DNA of 64,000 nucleotides from G965116155 sp965116155 (GTDB lineage Bacteria; Bdellovibrionota; Bdellovibrionia; Bdellovibrionales; UBA1609), in NCBI GenBank assembly GCA_965116155.1, contig OZ220488.1:1547224-1611223 (forward strand), given 5' to 3'. Within the stretch, counting starts at the first letter, position 1, and each line of letters starts with the position of its first letter. Positions 57,992 through 64,000 of this stretch are shown here, in pieces. The notes under the pieces were generated by a model. The model made no database searches and was not told the DNA's origin. It worked only from the letters and a program-made list of their open reading frames with translations. The position numbers were made by a program, and so were the translations under genes.

Positions 57992-59998
57992 ATGAAAGTT
58001 TTTCTGCCAGATGGAACTTTTAAAGAATTTGACAAAACTCCCAGCATCTTAGAGGTGGCGCACAGCATTAGCCCGCGTTTGGGAGAGGCAGCTTTGGCAG
58101 GGGAGCTAAGCTGGGGCGACGTTGATAACCCTCCGCCACAAGGGGTGCTGTTTAACCAGTTGCAAGACGTACGCACTCCGGTGCCGCATGGCGCTCAGCT
58201 GCGCATTGTGACGCAGCGCGACCCTGAGGCGCTGGAGGTGATTAGGCATTCGGCGGCGCACTTAATGGCCCAAGCGGTGCAGGACATTTGGCCTAAGGTG
58301 CAGGTTACTATTGGCCCCGTAATAGAGCAGGGTTTTTATTACGACTTTTACTCTCCTATGAACTTTCAGCCGGAGCATTTGGCGCAAATAGAGGAGCGCA
58401 TACAAAGCTTACTAGCGACCCCTGTTCCCTTGGTGCGGGAGATGTGGAGCCATGCAAAGGCGGTGGAGTATTTTACTAAAAAGGGTGAGCTTTTTAAGGT
58501 TGAGATTATTAAAGACCTCAACCTGCCCGAGGTGAGTATTTACCGTCAAGGCGATTGGCTCGATCTGTGCCGAGGTCCCCACGTGCAGCACACGGGGCAG
58601 ATTGGAGTGGTAAAACTGCTCAATGTTGCAGGAGCTTTTTGGAGGGCGGATGAAACCCAGGCCCCCTTGCAAAGGATTTATGGCACGGCTTTTTTTGATA
58701 AAAAATCCCTCAAAAAACACCTGGCTCAAAGGGAACAGGCTAAAAAGCGAGACCACAGGCTTTTGGGCAAGCAGTTGCAGTTATTTTACTTTCATCCCTA
58801 TAGCCCGGGGGGGGCTTTTTTTACTCCCAAGGGCAGCACCGTGTATCGAGAGCTGGTTAATATGGTGCGGGATTTTTATAAAAAGCATAACTACGAAGAG
58901 GTCATGACGCCGCAGGTTTTTAGCACTGAGCTTTATGAGCGTTCGGGTCATATGCAAAACTTTAAAGACAACATGTACTTTGTGGGCGAACAGCATGATG
59001 AGGCGCAGGCCTCTACAACATCTGCAACACAAGAGGCATCTATGAGTCTTAAGCCTATGAACTGCCCGGGGCATTGCTTGCTTTATAAAATGCAAAAACG
59101 CTCTTATAGGGCTTTGCCTTGGAGGGTGGCGGAGTTTGGTCGCTTGCACCGTGCTGAGCGTTCGGGAGTGCTGCATGGCTTAACGCGCGTGCGTGCGTTT
59201 TGCCAAGACGATGCCCATGTGTTTTGCCGTGTTAATCAGATGCAAAGTGAAATAGAAGACTTCATGCGTATGCTAGATGACATGTACCGTCTGCTTGGCA
59301 TGCCAGAGTACAAGGTGGTGCTTTCGACTCGCCCCGAGCAGCGTATGGGCAGCGATGTGCTTTGGGATCGCGCCGAGCAGGCTTTGCAGCAGGCTCTTAT
59401 GACCTTGAATGTGGAGCATAAAATCGAGCCCGGCGAGGGGGCTTTTTATGGGCCCAAAATTGATATCATGGTAACGGACGCCTTGAGCCGCTCATGGCAG
59501 CTAGGCACATTGCAGTGCGACTTTAACATGCCAGAGTCTTTTGTTTTGCAGTATGTGGGGGAGGACAACGCCCTGCACATGCCGGTGCTTTTGCATAGGG
59601 CGGTACTAGGCTCGCTAGAGAGGTTTTTAGGTGTGTACTTGGAGCACACGGGGGGCAAGCTGCCCTTTTGGCTAGCGCCTGTGCAGTTAAGGCTGCTGCC
59701 TATATCGGACGTTTTTTTAGCCTATGCCCAAAAGCTTGCAGTGCAATTTGGTCATAAAGGGCTAAGAGTTGAGGTGGACGATAGAACCGAGAGCTTGGGC
59801 TTTAAGATACGCGAGGCGCAGTTAGAAAAAGTACCCGCAGTTGCGATTTTGGGGCAAAAAGAGCAAGACCAAAACGCGGTCTCTTTAAGAGGATTAGATG
59901 CTAGCAATTTTAATATGCTAGATGTAGAACATGTGGCAGGGGTTTTAGAGAGATCTAATAAAGAGCGGCGCCTGGGTGCGCTGGGCGAGCTTATTTAA
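57992..59998 (+). CDS. thrS: Threonyl-tRNA synthetase
   Basis: A 668-residue class II synthetase: TGS domain (1-60, starting MKVFLPDGTFKEFDKTPSIL), editing domain with HSAAHLMAQAV and the distal DLCRGPHV zinc/editing site (about 185), catalytic core with SLKPMNCPGHCLLYK (motif 2 zinc Cys) and GEGAFYGPKIDI, and the anticodon-binding domain from about 555. It charges tRNA-Thr. It is encoded immediately after add and 19 bases before the infC coding region, so the conserved thrS-infC order is kept, but rpmI-rplT do not follow. Confidence 0.96.
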   Translation: MKVFLPDGTFKEFDKTPSILEVAHSISPRLGEAALAGELSWGDVDNPPPQGVLFNQLQDVRTPVPHGAQLRIVTQRDPEALEVIRHSAAHLMAQAVQDIWPKVQVTIGPVIEQGFYYDFYSPMNFQPEHLAQIEERIQSLLATPVPLVREMWSHAKAVEYFTKKGELFKVEIIKDLNLPEVSIYRQGDWLDLCRGPHVQHTGQIGVVKLLNVAGAFWRADETQAPLQRIYGTAFFDKKSLKKHLAQREQAKKRDHRLLGKQLQLFYFHPYSPGGAFFTPKGSTVYRELVNMVRDFYKKHNYEEVMTPQVFSTELYERSGHMQNFKDNMYFVGEQHDEAQASTTSATQEASMSLKPMNCPGHCLLYKMQKRSYRALPWRVAEFGRLHRAERSGVLHGLTRVRAFCQDDAHVFCRVNQMQSEIEDFMRMLDDMYRLLGMPEYKVVLSTRPEQRMGSDVLWDRAEQALQQALMTLNVEHKIEPGEGAFYGPKIDIMVTDALSRSWQLGTLQCDFNMPESFVLQYVGEDNALHMPVLLHRAVLGSLERFLGVYLEHTGGKLPFWLAPVQLRLLPISDVFLAYAQKLAVQFGHKGLRVEVDDRTESLGFKIREAQLEKVPAVAILGQKEQDQNAVSLRGLDASNFNMLDVEHVAGVLERSNKERRLGALGELI

Positions 59999-60012
59999 GT
60001 GGATTTGTTTTT

Positions 60013-60029
60013 AGGAGGTGCAGGTTATT
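60013..60029 (+). promoter_or_regulatory. Shine-Dalgarno and rare AUU start codon of infC
   Basis: AGGAGG at 60013-60018 is followed after eight bases by ATT (60027-60029) and AAA GGT. The codon series ATT-AAA-GGT matches the Met-Lys-Gly start of well-studied IF3 proteins, whose genes use AUU so that IF3 can repress its own synthesis by rejecting the non-standard start codon. The in-frame GTG at 60018 overlaps the Shine-Dalgarno site and cannot be used. The control is known from Escherichia coli; here it is inferred. Confidence 0.85.
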
Positions 60030-60716
60030 AAAGGTTTTAGGCGTGGAGGGCGCGCGCATATGCGCCCGGGTTCTATGGGCAAGGGGTGCAAGGTTAATAG
60101 AGACATCGTTTCGCCCCAGGTGCGGTTAATTAGTGAAGATGGCAAAATGGTGGGCATTGTAAAGGTTGAGCAGGCCTTAAGCGCTGCGCAAGCTAAGGGC
60201 TTGGACCTTATAGAAGTTGCCCCTCAGGCGAAGCCTCCCACTTGTAAAATTATGGACTACGGCAAGTGGAAGTATGAGAACAAAAAAAAAGCTTCTTCCG
60301 TGCGTAAAAAACAGCAAACCTCAGAGGTTAAAGAGATTCAAATACGCGTACGCACAGGGGAGCACGATTTAGAAACCAAGCTTAAAAATGCGCGGCGTTT
60401 TTTGTTAGATGGCGACAAGGTCAGAATTAACCTTCGGTTTTCAGGCCGTGAGTTGGCTTACCAAGAGATAGGGTTTAAGGTTTTGGGTGAGGTGAGCGAC
60501 CGGCTGAGCGCGCTGTCTAATGTGGAGGTGCCGGCTAAAAAAGAAGGCCGCCAGCTGTTTGTGCTATTGGCGCCGGATGCGGTTAAAATTAAATCTCAAG
60601 CTACTAAGGGGGCGGACCAGGATGCTGGCTCTAAAGAACCCAGCTCTCAAGTGCCAGCCTCTCAAGCAACAGCCTCAAAAACATCCACTCCCGAACCTTC
60701 CCCCAAATCTACCTAG
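60027..60716 (+). CDS. infC: Translation initiation factor IF-3
   Basis: A 229-residue IF3 from ATT 60027. After a basic N-terminal extension (FRRGGRAHMRPGSMGKGCKV) come NRDIVSPQVRLISEDGKMVG, GLDLIEVAPQAKPPTCKIMD and YGKWKYENKKK, then the C-terminal domain with IQIRVRTGEHDLETKLKNAR and VRINLRFSGRE. IF3 keeps ribosomal subunits apart and proofreads the start codon. A Ser/Pro/Thr-rich tail of about 35 residues (SKEPSSQVPASQATASKTST) beyond the usual end is unusual. Followed after eight bases by a prenyl synthase gene instead of rpmI. Confidence 0.96.
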   Translation: MKGFRRGGRAHMRPGSMGKGCKVNRDIVSPQVRLISEDGKMVGIVKVEQALSAAQAKGLDLIEVAPQAKPPTCKIMDYGKWKYENKKKASSVRKKQQTSEVKEIQIRVRTGEHDLETKLKNARRFLLDGDKVRINLRFSGRELAYQEIGFKVLGEVSDRLSALSNVEVPAKKEGRQLFVLLAPDAVKIKSQATKGADQDAGSKEPSSQVPASQATASKTSTPEPSPKST

Positions 60717-60724
60717 GTTACAAA

Positions 60725-61507
60725 ATGAAAATTTTCAACCACCTTTGGGAGGACGAGCTGCGGCGGCTTGATCGTACGGATGTTCGCCATGGGCCTTTGG
60801 CTAGCAGCATGCGTTACGCCTTGCAAGGGGGTAAGTTTGTGCGGCCCCGTTTAGCGTGGGCGATAGCCGAGGGGTGGTGTGTTAAAGGCGCGACTGATAA
60901 GGCTGTGGCCTATTGGGCTTTGGCGGTGGAGTATGTGCATGCGTACTCGCTCGTGCACGATGACTTGCCTGCGCAAGACAACGCCGCTTTTAGGCGGGGC
61001 AAGCCTGCGGTGCATAAGCGGTATGGCGAGGCGGTGGCCATTTTAACAGGTAACGCCTTGCTTAACAGGGCGTATGGGCTTTTAGAGCATACAGCAATGC
61101 ATGCGGTACTGGTGCCGCGGCTTGTGCGTGGGGTGACGGCGCTGATTGTGGGCCAAGCGCATGATTTGGCACCTGATCCCAATCAGACTCCTTTTGATTC
61201 TCAGGCGTACAGTATGTGGGTGCGGGGGCTTAAAACGGGGGCCTTGTTTGAGGTTCTGCTTGCGGGGGTGGGAGTGCTGGCGGCAAAGGGCCCCTTGGTG
61301 GAGCAGGTTGGGGATTTGGGTAAGGACTTTGGTGTGGCGTATCAATTGCGTGACGATGCCAAAGATCAAGAGGCAGAGAGCGGCAAGGAGCATGCAGAGC
61401 AGCTGGAGCAGTACCAGGCGCGTATACAAGATAAAATCCATGCCCTGCGTCTCCCCAATCCTGACCCCGTACTAAACACCGTGCGAGAGCTATTACGGCT
61501 CTCTTAA
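60725..61507 (+). CDS. ispA: Short-chain polyprenyl diphosphate synthase (farnesyl/geranylgeranyl type)
   Basis: A 260-residue all-helical prenyltransferase. The first Asp-rich motif is HDDLPAQDNAAFRRGKPAVH (DDxxxxD), the substrate Lys/Arg pair is GGKFVRPRL and the second Asp motif is YQLRDDAKDQE (DDxxD). It joins isopentenyl and allylic diphosphates and so uses the products of the mevalonate cluster at 47608-51180. It is somewhat shorter than common IspA proteins (about 290-300) at the C-terminus, and the second motif is modified from the usual FQxxDDILD. Product length cannot be given with certainty. Probably in the thrS-infC transcript. Confidence 0.88.
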   Translation: MKIFNHLWEDELRRLDRTDVRHGPLASSMRYALQGGKFVRPRLAWAIAEGWCVKGATDKAVAYWALAVEYVHAYSLVHDDLPAQDNAAFRRGKPAVHKRYGEAVAILTGNALLNRAYGLLEHTAMHAVLVPRLVRGVTALIVGQAHDLAPDPNQTPFDSQAYSMWVRGLKTGALFEVLLAGVGVLAAKGPLVEQVGDLGKDFGVAYQLRDDAKDQEAESGKEHAEQLEQYQARIQDKIHALRLPNPDPVLNTVRELLRLS

Positions 61508-61509
61508 AG

Positions 61510-61860
61510 CCTCTAATTTGGGTTTATTCAATGTACGAGGCTTTGACGGGAGCGCGGTCGCTACGGGCCTGCGGCCCTTCGCTACAGGCGCGTAGATCCC
61601 TTAGCTGTCTAGCGCGCAAAAATGCTTCAGGCAGGACCACTTGTCCATCTGATGGCCCGCGCCTAGAGGCGCTATCAGCTGGACTGCGTATGGCTGAAGA
61701 CATTTTTACTGGCGCTTTTATGCTTACGCATATAGGTCGCAAAATTCTCTGTAAGACGCTTGGCACCCTGATGGCCGCCCCTTCACAGGGGCTATCAGGA
61801 TGCCTCCGCTTAGCTTCAGAGAATTTTACTAGCACTCTGAGGCTAGCGCTCTAATTGGCC
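61510..61860. repeat. Family 1 repeat carrying a nested family 2 element
   Basis: Fills the 364-base gap before pilT. TTCAATGTACGAGGCTTTGACG opens the end module with its CTACGGGCC...GGCCCTTCGCTACAG hairpin and GATCCCTTA. Family 2 then interrupts (61604-61730). TATAGGTCGC resumes family 1, with arms 61739-61751 GCAAAATTCTCTG and 61817-61829 CAGAGAATTTTAC. It closes with CTAGCACTCTGA and a further CTAGCGCTCTAATTGG. The uninterrupted order CCCTTATAGG is seen at 15768-15777 and 15966-15975, so the insertion point is certain. Confidence 0.92.
61604..61730. mobile_element. Family 2 element inserted at TA inside family 1
   Basis: GCTGTCTAGCGCGCAAAAAT starts it and GGCGCTTTTATGCTTACGCA ends it (127 bases). 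The arms AAAATGCTTCAGGC and GGCTGAAGACATTTTT pair imperfectly, with an inner ATGGCCCGCGCC/GGCGCTAT stem. TA precedes it (61602-61603) and TA follows (61731-61732) where the empty site has a single TA. No coding capacity. Confidence 0.85.
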
Positions 61861-61871
61861 GATAAAGTCTT

Positions 61872-63029
61872 ATGCAGTTTAACGATATTTTAAAACTCGC
61901 CGTAGAGAGAGGGGCCAGTGATGTGCATCTTAAGGTGGGCCTGCCTCCTATTATACGTGTGCGCAAAAAGCTCATGCCCTTAAAAGAAGCAGCCAATAAG
62001 GCAATAGACGCCGGGTTTAACAAAAGCGTAGAGCAACTGCTAAAGCCGCATATGATAAAACGCCTTGCCAAAGAAAAATCAATAGACATCACCTACCACA
62101 TGAAAAACTTTGGTCGGTTCCGTATTAATATATGCTACGAGCGCAGCAATGTGCGGCTCACAGCGCGCGTGCTCGCGGAGTATATACCCTCTGTTAAAGA
62201 GCTGCAGCTACCGGAATTTATTGAACGCCTTGCCCTCGGGGAACAAGAAGGGCTCATACTCGTAACGGGTCCAACAGGCGTAGGTAAAACCTCTACACTA
62301 TTTGCTATGCTCAATCATATTAACACACACACCAATAAGCATATTCTTACTATTGAAGACCCCATTGAATACATAATAAACGAGCGCCACAGTCTTGTAA
62401 CTCAAATGGAAATCGGATCCGACGCAAACAATTTTGCTCAGGCCCTTAGGAGCTCTTTGCGCTCTGACCCTGATGTAGTGCTAGTGGGGGAAATGCGAGA
62501 TCCTGAGACAGTGGTAACAGCCTTAAACGCGGCTGAAACCGGGCATCTGGTGCTGTCTACGCTCCACACAACGGGCACCTTAGACACCATAACCCGTGTA
62601 CTGTCTAGTATAGAAAGACAAGAGCAAGAAGTCCCTCGCTCGCAACTAGCACATAGTCTAAAGGGGATTATTTCCCAAAAACTTTTGCCTAGCCAAGATG
62701 GCACGGAATTGGTGCCGGCGATAGAGTTTTTAGACTGTAGGTCTTTGTATGTGCAAAAACTGATTTTAGACCCAAAGTTAACGCATAAAATTACAGACGT
62801 CTTGAGTGAGGGGCCTGGCACAAAGTCTCAAGAAACGCGCTCCTTTAACCATAGCCTTGTAGAACTAGTACGAAAAGGCAAAGTCGACTATAAAACTGCA
62901 CAAGAGTATGCCCCCAATGCGCATGACTTTAAATGGCTCTACGAACAAACAATAGCAGGCAGAAAAAAACAGTCCACCACCAAGTTCAAGCGATCACAAG
63001 ACACGCATTTAACGCTGAAGAAAGCATAA
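61872..63029 (+). CDS. pilT: Twitching motility ATPase PilT
   Basis: A 385-residue retraction ATPase. ERGASDVHLKVGLPPIIRV is the PilT/PilB N-terminal motif, then Walker A GPTGVGKTSTLF (about residue 134), the Asp box ILTIEDPIEYI, Walker B VVLVGEMRDPETV, and the His box STLHTTGTLDTITRVL. It depolymerises type IV pili at the inner membrane and so drives twitching. A C-terminal extension of about 40 residues is Lys-rich. The AIRNLIREGK sequence of common PilT proteins is changed to SFNHSLVELVRKGKVDYKTA. It stands alone between repeats. Confidence 0.93.
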   Translation: MQFNDILKLAVERGASDVHLKVGLPPIIRVRKKLMPLKEAANKAIDAGFNKSVEQLLKPHMIKRLAKEKSIDITYHMKNFGRFRINICYERSNVRLTARVLAEYIPSVKELQLPEFIERLALGEQEGLILVTGPTGVGKTSTLFAMLNHINTHTNKHILTIEDPIEYIINERHSLVTQMEIGSDANNFAQALRSSLRSDPDVVLVGEMRDPETVVTALNAAETGHLVLSTLHTTGTLDTITRVLSSIERQEQEVPRSQLAHSLKGIISQKLLPSQDGTELVPAIEFLDCRSLYVQKLILDPKLTHKITDVLSEGPGTKSQETRSFNHSLVELVRKGKVDYKTAQEYAPNAHDFKWLYEQTIAGRKKQSTTKFKRSQDTHLTLKKA

Positions 63030-63165
63030 ATTAGAGCGCTAGCAAAACAAACTTGGCCAGTAAGTGCAGTCCCAAGGGCCGCAGGCCCGTAGCGACCACA
63101 CTCTCGTCAAAGCCCCGTACATTGAGTGAGTCCAAGCTAGAGCGCTAACTCTCTAACTTGTCGGA
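63027..63165. repeat. Half family 1 copy plus end module between pilT and the last gene
   Basis: TTAGAGCGCTAGCAAAACAAACTTGGCC (from 63031) gives the left terminus and left arm. After AGTGCAGTCCCAAGGG the sequence jumps straight into the end module GGCCCGTAGCGACCACACTC and CGTCAAAGCCCCGTACATTGAG; the right arm has been deleted. A second terminus CTAGAGCGCTAACTCTCTAACTTG (63139-63162) encodes the last codons of the gene on the minus strand. Confidence 0.82.
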
Positions 63166-64000
63166 GGATTTGCTTTTCTTCTTGGCCCAAGTTTTTAGTA
63201 TAAACTTCATCTAGCGAGAGGATATCATAGGCTACGCGAGCGCTGCGCTCAGTAAGGTGCTGCAAATGAGGAGTGTATAGCAAGGTGTCTAAAATGTGGC
63301 CCACAGTCCGCAGCTGCCAGGCTATGGTGCTGGGATTTGTGTCGCTATATTCCATGTTAGAGTGGAGATAAGGCGCGGCCTTCTTCCAAGCTTCTACACT
63401 ATTAATGCCTCGTACGGAAGAGATCATTTGTGCTACTAGCTTTTCCGTCTCAAGGCTTCTTTGTACTGAGGGCGAAAGGGTTAAAGCTTTTAAAATATCC
63501 AAAGCCACCACAGGCTTTGTCTCTAAATAAGCCGTGTCTAGCATATAGCGGGCTACGGATAGGGCTTTTTCTGTATATCGCATATCAAAAGGAATCCTGT
63601 AAGCCGCGGTTCTGTCATCAAAAAAAGGTATGCTCTTTACAGGCGGCCCCTCCATGTGCAGCACTAAAGTGCCAAAAGCAGAAACCAATAGGTTTCGTAT
63701 CAAGGGTGGCATGGCGTTAGATTCAGCATACAGGTCTATGAGTTTTTTTAAATCCAGCGTACCCTGAGCTGTTAAAAAGTACTCACTCGCTTGGTGGGTT
63801 CTGTTATAGGAAGGAGCCACTGTGAGGAATTTTTCTTTTATAAAAGCAAAATGGGCCGATTGGTTAATTTGGCTTAAGTTAGTAGATTGAGTGCTATGTG
63901 CTTGGGGGCTCTGTGCAGAGGGGCTTTGTGCATGGCCTTTTAATAGATTGGTGCATTGTTTTAACTTGGTTTCCGCATGGGCCGTGCTGGTTAGGGTGTT
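63137..64000 (-). CDS. Secreted protein of unknown function, N-terminus at the window edge
   Basis: The frame is open from the stop at 63137-63139 to the right edge, so the GTG at 63820 is not the start. Next to the edge the protein reads TLTSTAHAETKLKQCTNLLK, which looks like a signal-peptide cleavage site (AHA-ET), so only a few N-terminal residues are missing. A Gln/Ser-rich stretch (GHAQSPSAQSPQAHSTQSTN) is followed by an alpha-helical domain of about 230 residues (LDLKKLIDLYAESNAMPPLI, EAWKKAAPYLHSN). I do not recognise it. The last residues Val-Arg-Glu-Leu-Ala-Leu are encoded by a family 1 repeat end. Confidence 0.72.
   Translation of the reverse strand, partial: NTLTSTAHAETKLKQCTNLLKGHAQSPSAQSPQAHSTQSTNLSQINQSAHFAFIKEKFLTVAPSYNRTHQASEYFLTAQGTLDLKKLIDLYAESNAMPPLIRNLLVSAFGTLVLHMEGPPVKSIPFFDDRTAAYRIPFDMRYTEKALSVARYMLDTAYLETKPVVALDILKALTLSPSVQRSLETEKLVAQMISSVRGINSVEAWKKAAPYLHSNMEYSDTNPSTIAWQLRTVGHILDTLLYTPHLQHLTERSARVAYDILSLDEVYTKNLGQEEKQILRQVRELAL

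Noticed and set aside
60018..60716. GTG 60018 as the infC start
   Set aside because: This GTG is part of the AGGAGG ribosome-binding site; ATT at 60027 has correct spacing and matches the known IF3 N-terminus.
14979..63165. Family 1 repeats as integron attC sites
   Set aside because: Position after genes, hairpins with variable paired arms and a GTTAGAG end recall attC. But the core GTTRRRY is not met (GTTAGAG has a purine last), the two ends are not of R'/R'' type, no integrase is in view, and the genes around are on both strands and include housekeeping genes.
14979..63165. CRISPR array
   Set aside because: Repeats are dispersed, long and palindromic with no regular spacers; no cas genes were seen.

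Overview
The window looks like a chromosomal segment of a Gram-negative, delta-proteobacterial-grade bacterium (Bdellovibrionota or Myxococcota type is my best guess). The evidence is a type II secretion GspL/GspM/GspN set, prepilin and PilT genes, lipoproteins, a Ser/Thr kinase with the HRDVSPHN loop common in myxobacteria, a complete-looking isovaleryl-CoA dehydrogenase/HPD/HGD catabolic operon, and a mevalonate-type isoprenoid cluster. The family assignment is an inference; no rRNA or tRNA gene is present to fix it. Decayed genes (an M3 peptidase relic and a broken toxin gene), ankyrin-repeat proteins and abundant small repeats give a partly host-associated or genome-erosion flavour.

Layout. 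1-6.1 kb: end of a VirB11/CpaF-type ATPase, a TPR protein, then gspL-gspM-gspN and a peptidase M3 pseudogene. 6.2-9.1 kb (minus strand): rpoZ, grxD, an esterase and a HAD nucleotidase. 9.2-13.2 kb: hppD-hmgA-(membrane protein)-ivd, for tyrosine and leucine breakdown. 13.3-24.5 kb, accessory: BspA-like lipoprotein, a wrecked toxin with its orphan antitoxin, a 1177-residue Ig-like/VWA surface protein, an ankyrin protein, a Ser/Thr kinase and an intact toxin-antitoxin pair with a perfect operator palindrome. 24.9-31.2 kb: yejE/yejB permeases, pdxA, an MBL hydrolase, an agmatinase-family enzyme and secreted proteins. 31.5-36.9 kb: RHS-type protein, rlmN, a second ankyrin protein. 36.9-44.7 kb: an active/inactive M16 protease pair, rhomboid, methylmalonyl-CoA epimerase, a 52-residue small gene, HIT protein, a prepilin and dnaK. 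45-64 kb: a large secreted protein, rplT/rpmI, the mevalonate genes fni-mvaA-GHMP kinase, an SSS symporter, an FKBP lipoprotein, transketolase, add-thrS-infC-prenyl synthase, pilT, and a secreted protein running off the right edge.

The most unusual content is not in the genes. At least fourteen positions carry members of an imperfect-hairpin repeat (called family 1 here). One end is TTAGAGYGCTAG and the other reads RGYCTATAAG plus a second hairpin module. The outer arms between these conserved parts differ in sequence from copy to copy, yet the two arms of nearly every copy stay complementary. Family 1 sits at gene 3' ends and often provides the stop codon and the last few codons. A second family (family 2, about 125-131 bp) is flanked by TA dinucleotides and is found inserted inside two family 1 copies, with an apparent TA duplication each time. 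One family 2-containing segment interrupts a toxin gene. I know of no described repeat family that matches this, but no database search was possible.

Functionally the window links energy and catabolism (HPD/HGD/IVD, methylmalonyl-CoA epimerase, transketolase), isoprenoid synthesis (fni, mvaA, GHMP kinase, prenyl synthase), envelope biogenesis and secretion (Gsp proteins, prepilin, PilT, M16 proteases, FKBP, rhomboid) and translation (thrS, infC, rplT, rpmI, rlmN). The usual thrS-infC-rpmI-rplT cluster is split here into two parts about 12.5 kb apart on opposite strands.
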